Positions 1 to 9,710 of a stretch of 64,000 nucleotides of DNA are shown one piece after another; positions within the stretch are counted from its first letter, which is position 1; each line of letters starts with the position of its first letter. The stretch comes from Marinobacter salsuginis. GTDB taxonomy: Bacteria; Pseudomonadota; Gammaproteobacteria; Pseudomonadales; Oleiphilaceae. The position numbers and the translations under genes were made by a program. The notes beneath the pieces are model-generated. The model saw nothing but the letters and a program-made list of their open reading frames with translations. It had not been told where the DNA came from and ran no database searches. Where the stretch lies: positions 1,674,001 through 1,738,000 of the forward strand of contig NZ_BGZH01000001.1 in the NCBI RefSeq assembly GCF_009617755.1. The letters run 5' to 3'.

Positions 1-387
1 CAGCGTACGTAAGGTGGTCATGATCCTCTCACGCTGGAGGTTGTAGAACATCAGATCTGCGCTAGTGTCGATACCGGATTTTTCCGAAAGCAGCATGGTG
101 ACCGCAGAATCATTGGCGCCGTCAATCATGGTGAGCTGGTTTTCCTGGTCCCAGGTCAGCGGATCACGGCCCTGCTTGGCACTGATGTAACGGGCGATAA
201 TCCGGGAATCATAGATTTCCTGACCGCCGTCTTCGAGCACCGGAATTTTCAGTGTCGGATTGTTGCGCCGCAGTTCATCCCGACCTTCACCATAGATATT
301 GAGATTGACGAATTCATAGGGCTCTTCATCCAGCAGGATACGAATGCGCCGAACGTAGGGTGAAGTAGTGGATCCGATCAGTTTCAT
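1..387 (-). CDS. Glutathione S-transferase family protein (3' end cut by window)
   Basis: Only the N-terminal 129 codons are inside the window, and the gene runs off the left edge. The protein starts MKLIGSTTSPYVRR, typical of the thioredoxin-like N domain of GSTs. The IPV segment near residues 48-50 holds the cis-proline, and the acidic-Ser pair near 60-61 normally binds the gamma-glutamyl group of glutathione. An all-helical domain begins near residue 85. GGAG lies 5 nt before the ATG at 387. It follows alanine dehydrogenase by 22 nt on the same strand, so the two may be co-transcribed. The substrate cannot be told. It could also be a stringent-starvation-like or isomerase-type GST; the family is clear, the exact function is not. 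Confidence 0.8.
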   Translation of the reverse strand, partial: MKLIGSTTSPYVRRIRILLDEEPYEFVNLNIYGEGRDELRRNNPTLKIPVLEDGGQEIYDSRIIARYISAKQGRDPLTWDQENQLTMIDGANDSAVTMLLSEKSGIDTSADLMFYNLQRERIMTTLRTL

Positions 388-409
388 GGTTTCTCCGAGG
401 GTTTCACAC

Positions 410-1528
410 TCAGGATCCCAACAGGGATTCAGGGTTTGTGTATGGGTGCCCGGTCGCCTCTGCCACTTCCCTGTAAGTCACCTTGCCAGCGGCCACGTTC
501 AGCCCGGCCCTGAGATGCGGATCTTCCTTCATCGCCCGGTCCGGGCCCTTGTTAGCCAGGGCTGCCACAAAGGGCAAGGTGACGTTATTCAGCGCCAGTG
601 TGGACGTGCGCGCGACGGCACCCGGCATGTTCGCCACGCAGTAATGTACCACACCGTCGACAATATACGTGGGATCGTCGTGGGTGGTTGCCCGCGAGGT
701 TTCAGTACAGCCGCCCTGATCAATGGCGACATCCACGATAACGCTACCCTCCGGCATGCGACGGATCATGTCACGGGTAATCAGCTTGGGCGCAGAAGCG
801 CCGGGAATGAGCACACTGCCAACGACCAGATCCGATTCCGTTACGGCCTGATCCAGAGTCTGGGCCGTGGAAAACAGTGTGGTGATGCGGTTGCCATACA
901 GGTGGTCCAGTTGTCGGAGCACATCCATATTCCGGTCCAGCACCGTCACCTGCGCGCCGAGACCCACCGCCATGGCAACGGCATTCTGGCCAACAACACC
1001 ACCGCCAATCACCGCGACCCGAGCGGAGCTGACACCGGGCACACCGCCCAGGAGGACGCCTCGCCCACCCATGGCCTTCTCAAGACAATGGGCGCCTGCC
1101 TGGATTGACATACGCCCCGCCACTTCCGACATCGGTGCCAACAGGGGCAAATGGCCCCCGCGGTCGGTGACCGTTTCGTAGGCTATACAGGTGGCGCCAG
1201 ACTTCACCAGGTCATCGGTCTGAGCCTTGTCCGGAGCAAGATGCAGATAGGTGAAGAGTGTGTGTTCCGGTTTCAGCAGCGCCCGTTCCTCGGCCTGTGG
1301 CTCCTTGACCTTGACGATAAGCCCGGCGGTGTCGAAAACCTCCCTCGCGGTATCAAGAATACTGGCCCCCGCCTGACGATAATCGTCATCGGAAAACCCG
1401 ATGGCAACGCCTGCCCCGGTTTCCACAAACACCTCATGATTGTGGCCACACAGCTCGTGAACGGCCGCCGGCGTCATGCCTACACGGTATTCGCGGTTCT
1501 TGATCTCCCTCGGCACGCCGATTTTCAT
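410..1528 (-). CDS. ald: Alanine dehydrogenase
   Basis: NAD-dependent oxidative deamination of L-alanine to pyruvate and ammonia, a cytoplasmic hexameric enzyme. The 372 aa product matches the family length of about 371. It opens [17 protein letters not shown] with the substrate-binding Arg15. Lys75 (in VKVKEP) and His96 (in LHLAPD) sit at the catalytic positions of the family. The Rossmann loop is [10 protein letters not shown] in the middle of the chain. The ATG at 1528 is preceded by a strong GGAGG, so an in-frame longer version starting at 1582 is rejected. It lies upstream of the partial GST gene and divergent from the dienelactone hydrolase. DadA at 58.2 kb is a second alanine-catabolic enzyme in the window. 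Confidence 0.95.
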   Translation of the reverse strand: MKIGVPREIKNREYRVGMTPAAVHELCGHNHEVFVETGAGVAIGFSDDDYRQAGASILDTAREVFDTAGLIVKVKEPQAEERALLKPEHTLFTYLHLAPDKAQTDDLVKSGATCIAYETVTDRGGHLPLLAPMSEVAGRMSIQAGAHCLEKAMGGRGVLLGGVPGVSSARVAVIGGGVVGQNAVAMAVGLGAQVTVLDRNMDVLRQLDHLYGNRITTLFSTAQTLDQAVTESDLVVGSVLIPGASAPKLITRDMIRRMPEGSVIVDVAIDQGGCTETSRATTHDDPTYIVDGVVHYCVANMPGAVARTSTLALNNVTLPFVAALANKGPDRAMKEDPHLRAGLNVAAGKVTYREVAEATGHPYTNPESLLGS

Positions 1529-1685
1529 ACACAACCTCCAAAACAATCGGGATTCACCAGTGTCTGAATGTAGTGTAGTCAAAAGGTCCTATACTGGGTT
1601 GGCAACTGATTGCATCGGTTTACCCGTTCCGGGCGTAGATCTCCGGACAAAAAGACAATCCGACCCAAAAGGAGCAGGACTGATC

Positions 1686-2489
1686 ATGAGAACCCTGAAA
1701 GCAACAGCGGCAGTGGCAACCCTCTCACTTACTCTGGCAAGCACGCAGGTACTGGCAGAAATGCAAACCAAGACCGTCGAATACAGGATCGGTGAGACCA
1801 CCTTCACCGGCTACATGGCCTGGGATGACGAGTTCGAGGAGAAGCGCCCGGGCGTTCTGGTGGTTCACGAGTGGTGGGGCCACAATGAATTCGCCCGGGA
1901 CCAGGCAGAGCGGCTTGCAGCATCTGGCTACACGGCGTTTGCCCTGGATATGTATGGCTCCGGCAAGCTGGCAGACCATCCCGATACCGCCCAGAAGTTC
2001 ATGCAGGAAGCGACCAAGGATATAGACCAGGTAAAGGCGCGTTTCCTGAAGGCGATGGAAATCCTGCAGAATCATGAAAGCGTTGATGCTTCCCGTATTG
2101 CCGCACAAGGCTACTGCTTTGGCGGGGCGGTGGTCCTGAACATGGCCCGTATGGGCGTGGACCTGGACGGCGTCGTCAGCTACCACGGCGCCCTTGGAAG
2201 TCCAATCACCGCGGAAGCTGGAACCGTGACAGCCAGGGTTCAGGTATATACCGGTGGCGCCGACAAGATGGTTCCCTCCGAGCAGGTCGCCGGTCTGGTA
2301 AAAGAGATGCAGGACGCGGAAGTCGACCTCACGCTGGTCAGTTTCCCGGGAGTCCTGCACTCATTTACCAATCCCGGTGCTGACAAGGTCGCCGAGGAGT
2401 TCGGTATGCCGATTGGCTATGACGAAGAAGCCGCGAACCGCTCCTGGAACGGCACCATGCGTTTCTATGAGGAGATTTTCGCCCGGTAA
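1686..2489 (+). CDS. Exported dienelactone hydrolase family protein
   Basis: An alpha/beta hydrolase of the DLH family, 267 aa. The first 24 residues form a signal peptide ending VLA, so the enzyme is probably periplasmic, unlike classic cytoplasmic DLH. The likely Cys-Asp-His triad is Cys144 in GYCFGG, Asp193 in GGADKMVP and His225 in VLHSF. The segment VVHEWWGHN near 59-67 is typical of the family. The start at 1686 has AGGAG about 12 nt upstream; the frame is open further upstream, but that part overlaps the ald leader. A strong hairpin terminator follows at 2504. The natural substrate is unknown, and general carboxylesterase activity is an alternative. Confidence 0.88.
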   Translation: MRTLKATAAVATLSLTLASTQVLAEMQTKTVEYRIGETTFTGYMAWDDEFEEKRPGVLVVHEWWGHNEFARDQAERLAASGYTAFALDMYGSGKLADHPDTAQKFMQEATKDIDQVKARFLKAMEILQNHESVDASRIAAQGYCFGGAVVLNMARMGVDLDGVVSYHGALGSPITAEAGTVTARVQVYTGGADKMVPSEQVAGLVKEMQDAEVDLTLVSFPGVLHSFTNPGADKVAEEFGMPIGYDEEAANRSWNGTMRFYEEIFAR

Positions 2490-2503
2490 CACAGTGGGCT
2501 CTG

Positions 2504-2542
2504 AAAACCAAAACCCGGCCTGACCGCCGGGTTTTGGTTTTT
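2504..2542. terminator. Bidirectional intrinsic terminator
   Basis: A stem of about 14 bp (AACCAAAACCCGGC against GCCGGGTTTTGGTT) has a 6 nt loop and T-runs on both strands. It separates the convergent dienelactone hydrolase and plsC genes. Its right arm overlaps the last codons of plsC, which stops at 2541. Confidence 0.9.
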
Positions 2543-3236
2543 AAAGGGAAGACGCAATGCTGTTGCGAACGTCCGTCATAAGGTCATCCAGCGGCAACGC
2601 CCCGGAGGCCATCGGGGGATGGATGACGATTTCAATCTCACCGCTGCTGAATGCCGCAGAGCCCTTGGGTAAACGCTGGTGAGATCCGCAGATGGTGATC
2701 GGAAGGATCGGAAGCTGGCCGTCCTGGGCAATAACAAAGCCACCTTTCTTGAAGGGCAGCAATTTGCCATCCCACGAACGGGTACCTTCCGGAAAGATCA
2801 GTATGCTGGTGCCATCCGGAAGCTGGCCAACCCCACGCTTGATGCTCTCCAATGCATCGCTGCCTTTGGAGCGGTCGATAAACAGGTTCCGGGAAGTTTC
2901 CAGGGCCAATCCGAACAGGGGTACCTTGCGCAGCTCCTTCTTGATCACCCATCGGTACTGCAGGCCGAGCGCAAGCACCAGCGCGGGCGGGTCAAAGTAG
3001 GATGCATGATTGCTTAGAATCACGTAGCGCTGGCCCGGCTCAATGTTTTCCTTACCACGCACTCTGAGCCGAATACCGCAGACTTTCAGGATGATCCAGG
3101 CATAAACCTGGGTGCCATGGAAGGCTGCATCCCCCCGCTTTCCCACCAGGGCGGCAATCACAATCGGAAAAAACAGAATCAGGGTCAGCAGTATGGCCCA
3201 GAACAGGATCCAGGCAGCTTTTAGCACTCGGAGCAT
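2541..3236 (-). CDS. plsC: 1-acyl-sn-glycerol-3-phosphate acyltransferase (PlsC-like)
   Basis: Transfers an acyl group to lysophosphatidate to make phosphatidate in phospholipid synthesis, at the inner membrane. The 231 aa protein has one N-terminal membrane segment at about residues 8-32. The acyltransferase block I motif NHASYFD has the catalytic His77 and Asp82. Block III is FPEGTRS at about 148-154. The start ATG at 3236 has AGGA 8 nt upstream. It is convergent with the dienelactone hydrolase gene. Other acyl acceptors, such as ornithine lipids or hemolysin-type substrates, cannot be excluded from sequence alone. Confidence 0.88.
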   Translation of the reverse strand: MLRVLKAAWILFWAILLTLILFFPIVIAALVGKRGDAAFHGTQVYAWIILKVCGIRLRVRGKENIEPGQRYVILSNHASYFDPPALVLALGLQYRWVIKKELRKVPLFGLALETSRNLFIDRSKGSDALESIKRGVGQLPDGTSILIFPEGTRSWDGKLLPFKKGGFVIAQDGQLPILPITICGSHQRLPKGSAAFSSGEIEIVIHPPMASGALPLDDLMTDVRNSIASSL

Positions 3237-3353
3237 GTAACGATTCCTGGAGATCTCGACTTCCGCTTAAACGAGCAGCAGGCCCGTAAAGATTACACGA
3301 AGAAGGGATAATGACAAAAGCGAGGCATGACCCAATGTCCTTCTTCAGACATT

Positions 3354-3381
3354 AAAAAAGGCAGCCGAAGCTGCCTTTTTA
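3354..3381 (-). terminator. Terminator of the cold-shock gene
   Basis: The stem AAAAAGGCAGC / GCTGCCTTTTT with a CGAA loop lies 27 nt past the stop codon of the csp gene, with T-runs on both strands. It may also stop transcription from the other side. Confidence 0.9.
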
Positions 3382-3407
3382 GCGGTTATTGCCGAATCCG
3401 TCAGGGA

Positions 3408-3614
3408 TTACAGGGCAACAACGTTCTCCGCCTGAGGACCTTTCTGGCCCTGGGTAACGGTGAACTCAACCTGCTGGCCTTCTGCCAGGGTCTTGAAACC
3501 GCTGCCCTGAATAGCGCTGTAGTGAACAAAAACGTCCGGGCCGCCTTCACGAGTGATAAAGCCAAAGCCTTTTGCTTCGTTGAAGAACTTAACAGTACCG
3601 GTAGTAGTAGACAT
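3408..3614 (-). CDS. Cold-shock protein, CspA family
   Basis: A 68 aa single OB-fold protein that binds single-stranded RNA and DNA and acts as an RNA chaperone. RNP1 is KGFGFI and RNP2 is VFVHYS, both intact. The start [11 protein letters not shown] at 3614 is preceded by AGGAAG at 8-9 nt; an in-frame ATG 7 codons earlier would only add MISGSLS. The gene stands alone with its own terminator. About 170 nt of non-coding leader before the next gene could carry a cold-responsive 5' UTR, but I saw no clear cold box. Which csp paralogue it is cannot be decided. Confidence 0.95.
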   Translation of the reverse strand: MSTTTGTVKFFNEAKGFGFITREGGPDVFVHYSAIQGSGFKTLAEGQQVEFTVTQGQKGPQAENVVAL

Positions 3615-3853
3615 ACTTAAACTTCCTGAAATCAATCATATTATCTGCCGCCTCGCACCTGCATGGTGTCAGGTCGGCGTTTTGCGGAAATACAGAACTC
3701 GCGGAATCAAAAACAGGACGGTCACTACTAACTGCGGAGGTACGTCTTATTCATGAAATGCTTTGCTGAATCTTTCCTACGCCCTTCACTGTACTCCTGA
3801 ATCAGAAGCTTGCCAAGGGTATTTTCGAGAATTTATGTAGGTAGTGGTACCCA

Positions 3854-4234
3854 TCATCCCTTCAACAGACCGAAGGTGTAAATTCCCAACGCTGTCATGA
3901 GGATGGAGCCGATCACGTGCGCCAGGATGCCGGTAATCGCCATCGCCCATTTGCCCTCCTGGATTGCGGCAAACATCTCGAGCGAGAAGGTGGAAAAAGT
4001 GGTCAATGCGCCACACAGGCCGGTGATTGCAAACAGTCGCCATTCCGGTGCCAGCGCGCTGCCATGGCTGAAGTAGCCAATCAGCAAGCCGATCAGCCAG
4101 CCGCCGCTGAGATTGGCAACCAGGGTTCCGTAAGGCACGGCATGGTAGGTGGTGTTAAGCCACAAACCGAGGGCCCAACGCAGGTTGGCGCCGATCACGG
4201 CGCCAACGCTGACTGCTACAAAAGACAACCACAT
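3854..4234 (-). CDS. crcB: Fluoride efflux channel CrcB/Fluc
   Basis: A small inner-membrane protein (126 aa, four predicted TM helices) that exports fluoride as a dual-topology dimer. Family landmarks are VGAVIGANLRW at the N terminus, GTLVANLSGGWLIG in TM2, and the central TTFSTFSLE motif (about residues 76-84) whose Phe and Ser/Thr residues line the pore. It starts 17 nt after the stop of the fadE-like gene on the same strand, so it is probably its operon partner. I found no fluoride-riboswitch-like leader in this short gap. Confidence 0.93.
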   Translation of the reverse strand: MWLSFVAVSVGAVIGANLRWALGLWLNTTYHAVPYGTLVANLSGGWLIGLLIGYFSHGSALAPEWRLFAITGLCGALTTFSTFSLEMFAAIQEGKWAMAITGILAHVIGSILMTALGIYTFGLLKG

Positions 4235-4251
4235 TTCAGGACAGATCCCTG

Positions 4252-6702
4252 TCAGGAGGGGTTGTGATCAATCACAGACTCCTTGTTCTGGGCAAAGGCA
4301 TCAAAGGCAAAGTCATCGACCGTCAGCATTTCCAGTACCACAGTCTCGTACTGGCGCATGAAATCGGCCTCTTCCTTGGTGTAAACACCGGCCTCAAGCG
4401 CGGCCTCGAAACGTTCTTCCGGATGCAATGCCGTCATCGGCAGCTCGCCCTTGGCGTAGGCCTTGGTCACCTTCCGGTAAAGCTGCTCCGCCTTGTCGTA
4501 ATCCTTCAGCAACCCGTTATAGCGGGCGACCGGATTCTCCACGGTTCCTTCGCTGTCGGTCGTCCACACACTGGCAATCAGCTTGTTGCGGATCGGTGTG
4601 TCAGTGGAGATCGCACGGGCAAGCTTGCGGGCCAAATCGTCTTGGGGGCTGTCCCAACGGCGACCCAGTGGCATGGTCACACCACGCAGAACCATCGCAA
4701 CAGCGCGGTTCGGCAGATTTTGCAGGAACTCATCCAGTGCGTTTTCGGTGCGATGCAGCAGCAGGCTCATGCTGTATTCCATCACTTCCTTTTCACCTTC
4801 CACCGGCTGGGTCTCGTGCCAGTTCTTCAGCACCATCGAGGCGAGGTAGAGGTTAGACAGCATATCCCCCAAACGTGCGGAGATCAGTTCACGCATCTTC
4901 AGCTCGCTGCCGAGAGTGGTCATCGCCGCATCCGAACACAGACCAAAGGCGGCACTGAAACGGGCAACCGCCTGGGCGTACCTGCGGCTGGCGCTGTCAA
5001 ACGGCACATCGGCCCGACCAAGCCCCAGAGCCTGGGTAAAGGCGCGGGCCGCATTGCCAAAGATCAGGCCGGCATGGCCGAAGAAGGCATCGTCAAACGC
5101 CTTGATATCGTCGTTATCCTTGGCCGCCAGCTCTTTCAGCACGTATGGATGGCAGCGAATCGCACCCTGACCGAAGATCATCAGGCTTCGGGTCATGATG
5201 TTGGCGCCCTCAACAGTGATCGAAACGGCCGCACCGCTGTAGCCAATGCCCAGGTAGTTGCGCGGGCCAAGGGTCACTGTCTTGCCACCGTGAACATCCA
5301 TCGCATCGGTCAGGACACCGCGCTGGAACTCGGTGAGATGGTATTTAAGGATGGCCGACGGCACAGCCGGCTTTTCGCCCTTGTCGATCATGTTAGCGGT
5401 GTGGTTAACAGCCGCCTGGGCAATATAGGTCTTGGCGCCAATCCGGGCCAGCGGCTCCTGCACGCCCTCCATGTCTGCAACCGGGGTGTTGAACTGGCGA
5501 CGGATACGGGTAAACCCGCCGGCGGTGCCGACTGAGTAAGCGGCTGCCCCTGCAGCGCCTGAGGGCAGCGTAATGCAACGGCCAACAGACAGGCATTCAA
5601 CCAGCATGCGCCAACCCTGGCCGGCCATATCCACACCACCGATGATGTAATCCAGGGGGATAAAGACGTCTTTACCCTTGATCGGTCCGTTCAGGAACGG
5701 ACTGCCAATCGGGCAGTGGCGACGGCCGATTTCCATGCCCTTGGTATCCCGGGGAATCAGCGCGCAGGTAATGCCGTAGTCTTCGGTGTCACCCAGCAGC
5801 CCGTCCGGATCGAACATACGGAAGGCCAGGCCGACGACGGTGGCGATGGGTGCCAGGGTAATCCAGCGCTTCTCGAAGTTGAGTCGGATACCGACCACTT
5901 CCTTGCCATCCACTTTCTGTTTACACACGATACCGGTGTCCGGCAGCGACGTTGCATCAGAGCCTGCGCGAGGACCGGTCAGGCCGAAGCAGGGGATCTC
6001 GCGGCCATCCGCCAACCGCGGCAGATAGTGGTTTTTCTGTTCTTCGGTACCATATTTGACCAGCAACTCACCCGGGCCGAGCGAGTTGGGCACACCAACA
6101 GATACCATCAATGATTCATTGGCAGCCAGTTTCTGCAGCACCGCAGTCTGGGCTTTGGCGGAAAACTCCAGGCCACCGTATTCCTTCGGGATAATCATGC
6201 CGAAGAACTTCTCTTTCTTCAGGAAATCCCACAGCTCTTTCGGCAGATCCGCCCGCTCGACGGCGACATCCCAGGCGTTGCACATGGAGATTGCCTGGGT
6301 GCATTGGTTGTCCACGAAGGCCTGTTCTTCCTCGCTCAGGCCTGTGTTGCGATTAATCAACAGGTTGTGCCAGTCGGGGCGACCGGTAAACAGCTCGCCA
6401 TCCCAGCCTACGGTACCGGCTTCCAGGGCCACTTTCTCGGTATCGGAAACTTTCGGTGCGACTTTCTTGAACATCGCGAAAATGCGGGGTGTCAGCCAGC
6501 CCTGGCGGAACCCGGGCAGGCCGGCGGCAGCGGTGACGGCGGCACCAATAAACAGAACAAGGGCCAGCCAACCAGAGGCAAAAATCAGCGACAGCAGGCC
6601 GGTGATAGCCATGACGCCAATCGCGGACATTGCACCGGACTCGCGCCGCATCACTATCAGCAGGCCAGCCAGCGCCACAATAAACAGTATGAAAGTCATC
6701 AT
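4252..6702 (-). CDS. fadE: Acyl-CoA dehydrogenase FadE
   Basis: The first step of fatty-acid beta-oxidation, an FAD-dependent oxidation of acyl-CoA to trans-2-enoyl-CoA. The 816 aa length matches E. coli FadE (814). Residues 1-65 are hydrophobic with two or three membrane segments. The ACAD N-terminal, middle and C-terminal domains follow, then a C-terminal DUF1974-type region. A recognisable segment is FFGMIIPKEYGG near residue 165. Two adjacent ATGs occur at 6702 and 6699, with only a weak SD. An inverted repeat of AAAC/GTTT type lies about 45 nt upstream. It is followed by crcB, probably co-transcribed. Confidence 0.94.
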   Translation of the reverse strand: MMTFILFIVALAGLLIVMRRESGAMSAIGVMAITGLLSLIFASGWLALVLFIGAAVTAAAGLPGFRQGWLTPRIFAMFKKVAPKVSDTEKVALEAGTVGWDGELFTGRPDWHNLLINRNTGLSEEEQAFVDNQCTQAISMCNAWDVAVERADLPKELWDFLKKEKFFGMIIPKEYGGLEFSAKAQTAVLQKLAANESLMVSVGVPNSLGPGELLVKYGTEEQKNHYLPRLADGREIPCFGLTGPRAGSDATSLPDTGIVCKQKVDGKEVVGIRLNFEKRWITLAPIATVVGLAFRMFDPDGLLGDTEDYGITCALIPRDTKGMEIGRRHCPIGSPFLNGPIKGKDVFIPLDYIIGGVDMAGQGWRMLVECLSVGRCITLPSGAAGAAAYSVGTAGGFTRIRRQFNTPVADMEGVQEPLARIGAKTYIAQAAVNHTANMIDKGEKPAVPSAILKYHLTEFQRGVLTDAMDVHGGKTVTLGPRNYLGIGYSGAAVSITVEGANIMTRSLMIFGQGAIRCHPYVLKELAAKDNDDIKAFDDAFFGHAGLIFGNAARAFTQALGLGRADVPFDSASRRYAQAVARFSAAFGLCSDAAMTTLGSELKMRELISARLGDMLSNLYLASMVLKNWHETQPVEGEKEVMEYSMSLLLHRTENALDEFLQNLPNRAVAMVLRGVTMPLGRRWDSPQDDLARKLARAISTDTPIRNKLIASVWTTDSEGTVENPVARYNGLLKDYDKAEQLYRKVTKAYAKGELPMTALHPEERFEAALEAGVYTKEEADFMRQYETVVLEMLTVDDFAFDAFAQNKESVIDHNPS

Positions 6703-6744
6703 AGGTTCTCTCTGTCATCCATGGTTCGGGAATGTCGAAGACTA

Positions 6745-6760
6745 TAAACCGTTACGTTTA
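6745..6760 (-). promoter_or_regulatory. Possible fatty-acid regulator operator upstream of fadE
   Basis: TAAACCGTTACGTTTA is an imperfect inverted repeat overlapping an AT-rich -10-like stretch (TTTATAGT on the minus strand). PsrA/FadR-type TetR operators use AAAC...GTTT half sites and often control fadE genes. Here the spacing is wider than the usual PsrA site, so the assignment is tentative. Confidence 0.35.
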
Positions 6761-6832
6761 CGGTACCGCATCAGATGAGGGCTGACCAGCAAATGCCGCT
6801 CAGTCAGCCAGTTACAGCCGTCCCACCCCGAT

Positions 6833-9694
6833 TTATGAGGTCACGATCACACGAATACCTTCCAGAGCCAGGCTGGCATGGCCTATGGCGTCCCTCGCCG
6901 CTTCGAACTGGTTCCGGAAAAAGTCGATCTCCTCCTCGCGGATGGCAGGATTCACTTTCTGCAACGCTTCCAGTCGCCGGATTTCCGGCTCGAAACTGGC
7001 AGCGAGCTGTTCAAGCGCCCGGGCTTTCAGGGGCTCCAGATGAGGCTCTGACAGGCGCTCGACGTGATCCACCATGGTTTCGACCTGGGGCCGAATCTGG
7101 GGCACGATAGCCTGGGCCGTGCGCCGGCGGATGTTCGAGCACATCTCGTTCAGCCGGTTGTGGGGCAAAGCCGCCGACAGCTCCTTGCCATTCACGTCCA
7201 CCAGCAGGCGCAACGGCGAAACCGGCAGGTAGCGGGTCAGTTGCAGAGCGTCTGGCGCCGGGCAGTGCACGGTAAACAGCGCTTCCATCAGCAACGTTCC
7301 CGGAGGCAGGGCCTTGACCGACAGGCTGGCGAGTGCGGCTTTGCCCAGACCGGAGCTGGTCACCGAGTCCATCACCCCGGTGACCATCGGGTGCTCCCAG
7401 CTCATAAACGCCAGATCTTCCCGCTCCAGGGCATTCCTGCGATCCCAGGTCACGGTCATGCCATCTTCGGGCAATTCGGCGACATGGCCGGCCCGGTACT
7501 GTTCGCCCGGCCGCAGGATATCGGAGTGTTCGGCATGGTCTTCGACATCGACCCCGAGAATATCGAAGGCTTCCATCATGTAGTCCCGAACCTGCTCCTC
7601 AGATTCCTCTTCTTCAATGGCGGCAATCAGGTCGTCCGCCACGTCCGGGCGGCAGGAATTCAGTTCAATCAAGGCATCCCGACCGTTTTGCAGCAGGGTT
7701 TTCAGGCGCTCCGCCTCTTTGGCGGAGGCTTTAACCAGCTCGTTCGCAATGCTCGCATCGCCATCAATGGCCCGCTGCCATAGGGACTGGACCGCTTCCT
7801 GAACCGCAACGCCTACGGCGCAACTCTCGGCAAAAGCGTTCAGCCCCTCGTGGAACCATCGGAACTGGACCTCCTGGCTGGTATCACGCAGGTAGGGAAG
7901 ATGAATATCGATGGTTTCGGTCTGACCAATCCGGTCCAGCCGACCGATGCGCTGTTCAAGCAGATCCGGGTTGCCCGGCAGATCGAACAGCACCAGCTGG
8001 TGGGCAAACTGGAAATTGCGGCCTTCGCTGCCGATCTCAGAACAGATCAGGGCCTGGGCTCCCTGTTCGGTGTCGGCGAAGTAGGCGGCAGCCCGGTCTC
8101 GCTCGATCAGGCTCAGGTGTTCATGAAACGCCGCACTGCGGATACCGGCGCGCAGCTGGAGATAGTGCTCCAGGGCCATGGCGGTCTCAGCGCTGGCGCA
8201 GATAACGACGACCTTTGCGGGACGCAGGCTGACCAGCTTTTTCTCGAGCCACGCCACCCGGGGATCGTCCGACAGCCATTGCTCCTCGGGCACCAGTTGC
8301 TCGGGGGTCAGCCCCTGAAGACCTGAAGCCTGCCCTTCGTACATGGCCGGGCATGGCAGAGGCTCCGGGTTGGGACGGCGTTCGGGGAATCCCTGGATGG
8401 CCGCCCGGGTGTTCCGGAACAGCACCCGCCCGGTACCATGGCGATCCAGCAGGGCATCAATGACCGCTTGCCGTGGATGGTCTCCGGTCAGCAGGTGGTC
8501 CAGCTCTTCTCCCAGCCATTCCCGCAGCAACTTCTGGTCTTCGGCGCTGATTGCGGATTCTTCGTCCAGAAGCCGGCGGACCACCGCGTTGATCGTCTCG
8601 TACTGCTGCTCCTCTTTCCGAAAGGCTTCCAGATCATGGAAACGGGCCGGATCCAACAGCCGCAACCGGGCGAAATGACTGGCGACACCCACCTGCTCCG
8701 GCGTCGCCGTCAGCAACAGCAAGCCCCGGCTGATCGCCGACAACTCCTCAACAATCCGGTATTCCGGGCTGACTTCATCCGGGCTCCATGCCAGGTGATG
8801 AGCCTCGTCCACGATCATCAGATCCCACTCAGCCTTGCGGGCATCGTCCTGCGCCTTCTGGCTTTGCTTCAGGAAATCGAGACTGCAGAGCACCAGTTGC
8901 TCGCTCTCGAAGGGATTGACCGCGTCTTCGTCGCCAAAAATGTGGTTAACCAGGGCGTCGACATCGCTTTCCTGCTCTTTCAGGGCATCGTAGCGACCCT
9001 GATCCACGATCGAGAACCGCAGATTGAAGCGCCGAAGCATTTCAACCAGCCATTGATGGGTGAGGGAATCCGGAACCACGATAAGGGCGCGTTTCGCCCG
9101 CCCGGTGTGCAGCTGATAATGCAGGATAAGCCCCGCCTCGATGGTTTTGCCAAGGCCGACTTCATCGGCCAGAAGCACCCGTGGCGCATGGCGCCGGGCA
9201 ACCTCATGGGCAATATAGATCTGGTGCGGCAGGTGCTGGGTGCGTGCACCAATCAGCCCCTGGGCAGCAGACGCCCTCAGGCGGTTCATATGTTGAAGGG
9301 TCGCATACCTCAGACGAAAAGCGCCGTTGCGATCGAACTGGCCCGCGAAAAGCCGCTGGTGTGGCGCTGAAAAGTTCACCGAGCCCGCAAGTTTGACCTC
9401 TGAAATCTCATGCAGGTCAGTGCCATCGTCGGCGTGGTACATGAGCACGCCACCAATATCCTCGACCGCTCGAACGATGTACCGCTCGCCGTCAAAGGTC
9501 TCAATCTCCTCGCCCAGCTGATAGATGATGCGGGACAAAGGTGCGTTATCAATCGCGTAGGTGCGTTCCTCATCGGCGGCAGGAAACCCCAGGGTTACCC
9601 GACGCCCGGAGATATCCGTGACAATGCCTAACCCCAGGCCGGTATCACTGTGGCTGACCCAACGCTGACCAATAACAAATTCCGATGTATCCAA
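6833..9694 (-). CDS. rapA: RNA polymerase-associated ATPase RapA
   Basis: A SWI2/SNF2 ATPase that recycles RNA polymerase from post-termination complexes. N-terminal Tudor-like domains hold the GQRWVS segment near residue 9. The helicase core has DEVGLGKT (177-184), a DEAH box, FRNTR, and motif VI QRIGRLDRIGQ. The C-terminal part matches RapA to the end. I place the start at TTG 9694: GGAGG lies 4 nt upstream, the resulting 953 aa begins MDTSEFVIGQRW, and E. coli RapA begins MPFTLGQRW. A GTG at 9736 would overlap the upstream cysZ gene by 26 nt and add 14 unrelated residues. Confidence 0.93.
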   Translation of the reverse strand: MDTSEFVIGQRWVSHSDTGLGLGIVTDISGRRVTLGFPAADEERTYAIDNAPLSRIIYQLGEEIETFDGERYIVRAVEDIGGVLMYHADDGTDLHEISEVKLAGSVNFSAPHQRLFAGQFDRNGAFRLRYATLQHMNRLRASAAQGLIGARTQHLPHQIYIAHEVARRHAPRVLLADEVGLGKTIEAGLILHYQLHTGRAKRALIVVPDSLTHQWLVEMLRRFNLRFSIVDQGRYDALKEQESDVDALVNHIFGDEDAVNPFESEQLVLCSLDFLKQSQKAQDDARKAEWDLMIVDEAHHLAWSPDEVSPEYRIVEELSAISRGLLLLTATPEQVGVASHFARLRLLDPARFHDLEAFRKEEQQYETINAVVRRLLDEESAISAEDQKLLREWLGEELDHLLTGDHPRQAVIDALLDRHGTGRVLFRNTRAAIQGFPERRPNPEPLPCPAMYEGQASGLQGLTPEQLVPEEQWLSDDPRVAWLEKKLVSLRPAKVVVICASAETAMALEHYLQLRAGIRSAAFHEHLSLIERDRAAAYFADTEQGAQALICSEIGSEGRNFQFAHQLVLFDLPGNPDLLEQRIGRLDRIGQTETIDIHLPYLRDTSQEVQFRWFHEGLNAFAESCAVGVAVQEAVQSLWQRAIDGDASIANELVKASAKEAERLKTLLQNGRDALIELNSCRPDVADDLIAAIEEEESEEQVRDYMMEAFDILGVDVEDHAEHSDILRPGEQYRAGHVAELPEDGMTVTWDRRNALEREDLAFMSWEHPMVTGVMDSVTSSGLGKAALASLSVKALPPGTLLMEALFTVHCPAPDALQLTRYLPVSPLRLLVDVNGKELSAALPHNRLNEMCSNIRRRTAQAIVPQIRPQVETMVDHVERLSEPHLEPLKARALEQLAASFEPEIRRLEALQKVNPAIREEEIDFFRNQFEAARDAIGHASLALEGIRVIVTS

Positions 9695-9710
9695 GAAACC
9701 TCCAGACCAA

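Noticed and set aside
4235..4251. Possible fluoride riboswitch before crcB
   Set aside because: Only 17 nt separate it from the fadE stop, too short for a riboswitch; crcB seems to be carried in the fadE message.
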